DNA of 64,000 nucleotides from Streptomyces sclerotialus (GTDB taxonomy: Bacteria > Actinomycetota > Actinomycetes > Streptomycetales > Streptomycetaceae), in assembly GCA_000719105.1 (NCBI GenBank), contig JODX01000017.1:62001-126000 (forward strand), in the 5' to 3' direction. The position numbers and the translations under genes were made by a program. A model generated the notes under the pieces. The model was given only the letters and a program-made list of their open reading frames with translations, ran no database searches and had not been told where the DNA came from. This document shows positions 61,484 through 64,000 of this stretch, piece after piece (within the stretch, counting starts at the first letter, position 1; each line of letters starts with the position of its first letter).

Positions 61484-62475
61484 GCCTGCATCACCTTCTC
61501 CGTCGCGGTGAGCACGTCGTACGCGGTCACCGAGTTCAGACAGGGGTGGCCGGGTACGGGGCACTCCCGCGCGCGGGTGCCCGCGCACGGGGCGTCCTGG
61601 TCGCCGAGCAGGACGTACGGGACGCCGTACGGCCGCCAGCGCTCGGCGGGCACGACCGGGGCGAACAGGGAGACGACGGGGGTGCCGACGGCCGCGGCGA
61701 GGTGGGCGGGGCCCGTGTTGCCCGTGATCAGGGCGCCCGCGCGCGCGAGCACCCCGGCGAGCAGCGGCGCGTCGGTGCGCCCGCCGAGGTCGAGGGCCTG
61801 GTTCCCGGCCACGTACGCGGTGAGGTCGCGTTCCCCCGGGCCGCCGGTCACGACCACCCGGTGGCCGGCGGCGGTGAGTTCGGCCACGGCCTCGGCGCAG
61901 CGTTCGGGGCTCCAGCTGCGGGCGGGGACGCTCGCGCCCGGGTGCAGTACGACGTAGGGCGAGGTGCCGGTCAGTTCGCCGGTGCCGGGCACGCCCCGCA
62001 CGCTCAGCAGCCCTTCGTCCACGGCCGGGAAGCCGGCCGCCGCGGCCAGGGCGAGCCCGGCCTCCGCCTCGTGCGCATGCGGCGCCCGGTGGTGGCGTAC
62101 GTCGAGCAGCGAGCCCGGGTAGTCCTCGCTGTCGGCCGCGACGCGGGCCACGCCCGCCAGGCGCAGCAGCAGCGCCGTGGGCAGCGGCGACTGGTGGTAG
62201 GAGGTGAGGACGAGCGCCGTGTCCACGCCGATCGAGTCGATCGAGGCGACCACCCGGGTGACGTCCTCGCGGTCCACGGGCGGCGGCTCGAACCCGGTCC
62301 AGGGCGCCTCCCACACCAGGACGCGGTCGACGCCGGGCAGCATGCGCGCGGCGGGTTCCCCGAGCGGCCCGCAGAGCAGGGTGACGGAGTCGGCGCGGGC
62401 GGCCACGGCGCGCACGGCGGGCCCGGCGAGCAGTACGTCGCCGAAGCTGTCGAGCCGGGTCACGAGGGCTTTCAC
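61480..62475 (-). CDS. Family-9 glycosyltransferase (second heptosyltransferase-like)
   Basis: This 331-residue GT9 enzyme shares the plan of the other GT9 gene: KALVTRLDSFGDVLLAGPAV, VVLHPGASVPARSWSPERCA, HRVVVTGGPGERDLTAYVAG and TGNTGPAHLAAAVGTPVVSLFAPVVPAERW. The block ECPVPGHPCL has Cys residues that the first lacks, a feature seen in many GT9 enzymes. The start is a GTG at 62475 in a GTGA overlap. Two heptosyltransferase-like enzymes suggest that two heptoses are added, or two acceptors. Confidence 0.86.
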   Translation of the reverse strand: MKALVTRLDSFGDVLLAGPAVRAVAARADSVTLLCGPLGEPAARMLPGVDRVLVWEAPWTGFEPPPVDREDVTRVVASIDSIGVDTALVLTSYHQSPLPTALLLRLAGVARVAADSEDYPGSLLDVRHHRAPHAHEAEAGLALAAAAGFPAVDEGLLSVRGVPGTGELTGTSPYVVLHPGASVPARSWSPERCAEAVAELTAAGHRVVVTGGPGERDLTAYVAGNQALDLGGRTDAPLLAGVLARAGALITGNTGPAHLAAAVGTPVVSLFAPVVPAERWRPYGVPYVLLGDQDAPCAGTRARECPVPGHPCLNSVTAYDVLTATEKVMQA

Positions 62476-63023
62476 AGCCGCCTCCCGCCGCCGACGGCGA
62501 TCCGGCTGCCGGGGAGCAGCGACCGCACCGCCTCCCACAGGTCGGGCGCCACCCACTCGGCGGTCTCCGTCTCCTCCGGGAGCGTCACCGAGGTGGGGAC
62601 GAGGATGCCGCGCGCGCCCGCCCGGCGGGCCGCCGTCAGGTCGGAGCCGATGTCGCCGACGACGACGCACTCCGCGGCGGGCACCCCGAGCTTCCGGGCC
62701 GCGTTCAGCACGAGGCCGGGCGCGGGTTTGCGGCACGCGCACCCGTCCGCCGGGGCGTGCGGGCACACCGCCCAGACGTCGAACGGCCCGAGCAGTTCCT
62801 CGACGCGTTCGTTCACGCGGCGCACCTGGGCGTGGGTGAGCAGGCCGCGTCCGATGCCGGACTGGTTGGTGACGACCCCGGTGCGCACGCCGTGCGTCCG
62901 CAGCAGGCCCAGGGCCTCGCGGGCGGCGGGGACGGGCCGTACGAGGGCGGGGTTCCCGTTGTAGGGGACGTCCTCGACGAGGGTGCCGTCGCGGTCGAAG
63001 AGCACCGCCTGTACGCCGGTCAT
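62472..63023 (-). CDS. gmhB: D-glycero-D-manno-heptose 1,7-bisphosphate phosphatase
   Basis: This 183-residue HAD phosphatase matches GmhB: the catalytic Asp in VLFDRDGTLVEDVPYNGNP, the TGVVTNQSGIGRGLLTHAQV loop, a zinc-binding Cys set CPHAPADGCACRKPAPG, and VVGDIGSDLTAARRAGA. The enzyme removes the C7 phosphate before adenylylation. The last residues are Gly/Arg-rich. The ATG overlaps the upstream GT2 stop as ATGA. Histidinol-phosphatase-type relatives are possible, but the operon context favours heptose. Confidence 0.9.
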   Translation of the reverse strand: MTGVQAVLFDRDGTLVEDVPYNGNPALVRPVPAAREALGLLRTHGVRTGVVTNQSGIGRGLLTHAQVRRVNERVEELLGPFDVWAVCPHAPADGCACRKPAPGLVLNAARKLGVPAAECVVVGDIGSDLTAARRAGARGILVPTSVTLPEETETAEWVAPDLWEAVRSLLPGSRIAVGGGRRL

Positions 63024-64000
63024 CGCGCCTCCTGGGGCCAGGGACCGGCGGCGCGGTGGCGCCACAGTCCGGTGAGCCGGTGCCAGGTCGCGGCGGGCGG
63101 GATGAGCACGCTGGTGGCGAGCATGGTGCCCACCTCGTGCCGGGTGCGGGGCCCGGGGGCGATGCGGGCCCACGCGAACTCGGCGGTGCCGGCGGCCCAG
63201 AGCAGGCCGGCCGCGAGGGCGGGGCCGCGCCGGCCGGCCGCGGCCAGCGCGCCCGCGGTGACGCCCGCGGCGGTGACCGCCAGATGGCGCCGGATGCGGC
63301 CGCGCGGGGCGGCGGCCCGGGTCCACCACCCGGGTCCGTGCAGCCGGACCATCAGCGCGTCGTCGGCGTTGCCGCGCTGGGCGCGCAGCGACACCCAGCG
63401 GTCGGCGGGGCGCACCGGGTGCCGGGTGGTGCGCCGGCCGCGCCGTACGCCCCAGCCGGCGTCCAGGACGCGCAGCGCCAGGTCGGCGTCCTCGCGGAAG
63501 GCCCGCCGGAACCGCTCGTCGAACCCGCCGACATAGGTGAGGACATCGGTGCGGAAGGCCATGTCGGCGGTGATCCAGTGGGCCGTCGCGAGCCCGGCGG
63601 TGCCGCGTTCCCAGTCGGTGGGGCGGCGTTCGCCGGGCAGCGGCACCGTGATCACGCCCTGCACGGCGGCCGTGTCGGGCGACGCCTCGGCGAGGTCCTG
63701 GGACAGCTGCTCGCTCCAGTGCGGTCCGACCTGCACGTCGTCGTCGAGGAAGACCACCCAGGGCGAGGTGACGGCCCGCAGTCCGCGGTTGCGCGCGGCG
63801 GCCGGCCCCAGACCTCCGGCGCGCAGCACGGTGGTCCGGGCGCGCAGCCGGCCGAGGACGCTCAGCGGGTGCGCCAGCGCCGCTTCGTCGGGCTCGGGGC
63901 GGTCGTCGACGAGGACGATCTCGGCGGGCGCCGGCCCGTCCGCCGCGGCCAGCGCGGCGAGACAGTCGGCCAGCGTGTCCCGTACGAGCGTCGGGATCAC
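63020..64000 (-). CDS. Family-2 glycosyltransferase, N-terminus beyond right edge
   Basis: The frame is open to the right edge and the first visible residues are VIPTLVRDTLADCLAALAAA, the usual first strand of a GT2 enzyme. Hence only a few residues should be missing. The DxD motif is FLDDDVQVGPHWSEQL, with VGGFDERFRRAFREDADLAL behind it. After about residue 240 there are Ala-rich helices (LAVTAAGVTAGALAAAGRRG, PALAAGLLWAAGTAEFAWAR) that may be membrane-associated. It is the first visible gene of the heptose operon, which continues outside the window. Confidence 0.85.
   Translation of the reverse strand: MIPTLVRDTLADCLAALAAADGPAPAEIVLVDDRPEPDEAALAHPLSVLGRLRARTTVLRAGGLGPAAARNRGLRAVTSPWVVFLDDDVQVGPHWSEQLSQDLAEASPDTAAVQGVITVPLPGERRPTDWERGTAGLATAHWITADMAFRTDVLTYVGGFDERFRRAFREDADLALRVLDAGWGVRRGRRTTRHPVRPADRWVSLRAQRGNADDALMVRLHGPGWWTRAAAPRGRIRRHLAVTAAGVTAGALAAAGRRGPALAAGLLWAAGTAEFAWARIAPGPRTRHEVGTMLATSVLIPPAATWHRLTGLWRHRAAGPWPQEAR

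Overview
The window is very GC-rich with dense codon-biased genes, many GTG starts, 4-nt gene overlaps and long perfect stem-loops in place of U-tract terminators. Together with a Spo0M-like protein, a LAL-type LuxR regulator, a secreted trypsin and a nickel (Nur-type) box, this points to Streptomyces or a close actinomycete. I see no rRNA, tRNA, CRISPR array, insertion sequence or prophage gene. It looks like stable chromosomal DNA, and nearly all of the structure is metabolic operons plus their operators.

Layout. 1-4.3 kb: an animal-type haem peroxidase (cut by the left edge) and, divergent from it, a GH89 alpha-N-acetylglucosaminidase. 4.3-14.7 kb: purine and glyoxylate catabolism. It contains an NCS2 purine permease, 8-oxoguanine deaminase, a uraD-uraH-uricase operon (urate to allantoin), a small HTH protein coupled to a DUF77-like protein, then hydroxypyruvate isomerase, tartronate semialdehyde reductase and, convergent, glyoxylate carboligase. 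The last two transcription units share an identical operator that fits an AllR-type repressor. 14.8-22.4 kb: a zinc-ribbon protein, two coupled acyl-CoA ligases and a LAL regulator. 22.5-31.4 kb: a secreted trypsin, a five-gene nickel/peptide-type ABC importer preceded by a near-perfect Nur box (nikABCDE), a GntR regulator and an NCS1 permease with a zinc-binding tail. 31.4-36.4 kb: a tartrate dehydrogenase, LysR regulator, glycerate kinase and DctA, tied together by three related LysR-type operator sites. 36.9-43.4 kb: a small secreted protein, a Ser/Thr kinase, Spo0M and a two-component pair written in regulator-then-kinase order. 43.4-49.6 kb: an fdsGBAD-type NAD-dependent molybdenum formate dehydrogenase operon with its LysR gene. 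49.7-54.3 kb: a secreted PGRP amidase and small, mostly membrane, proteins. 52.7-64 kb: a pyruvyltransferase-like protein and, on the other strand, ten overlapping genes that combine ADP-heptose synthesis (GmhA, HldE, GmhB) with seven glycosyltransferases. This last operon runs off the right edge.

How it fits together. Urate, glyoxylate, tartrate and formate catabolism lie side by side. Tartronate semialdehyde and tartrate routes both end in glycerate, which the glycerate kinase here can feed to glycolysis. The most unusual block for a Gram-positive organism is the ADP-heptose/glycosyltransferase operon, which looks like the assembly line of an undescribed heptose-containing surface or secreted glycoconjugate. 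The most checkable regulatory observations are the Nur box, the twin AllR-like boxes, the tartrate-regulon boxes, and repeat arrays at 31.4 and 41.25 kb.
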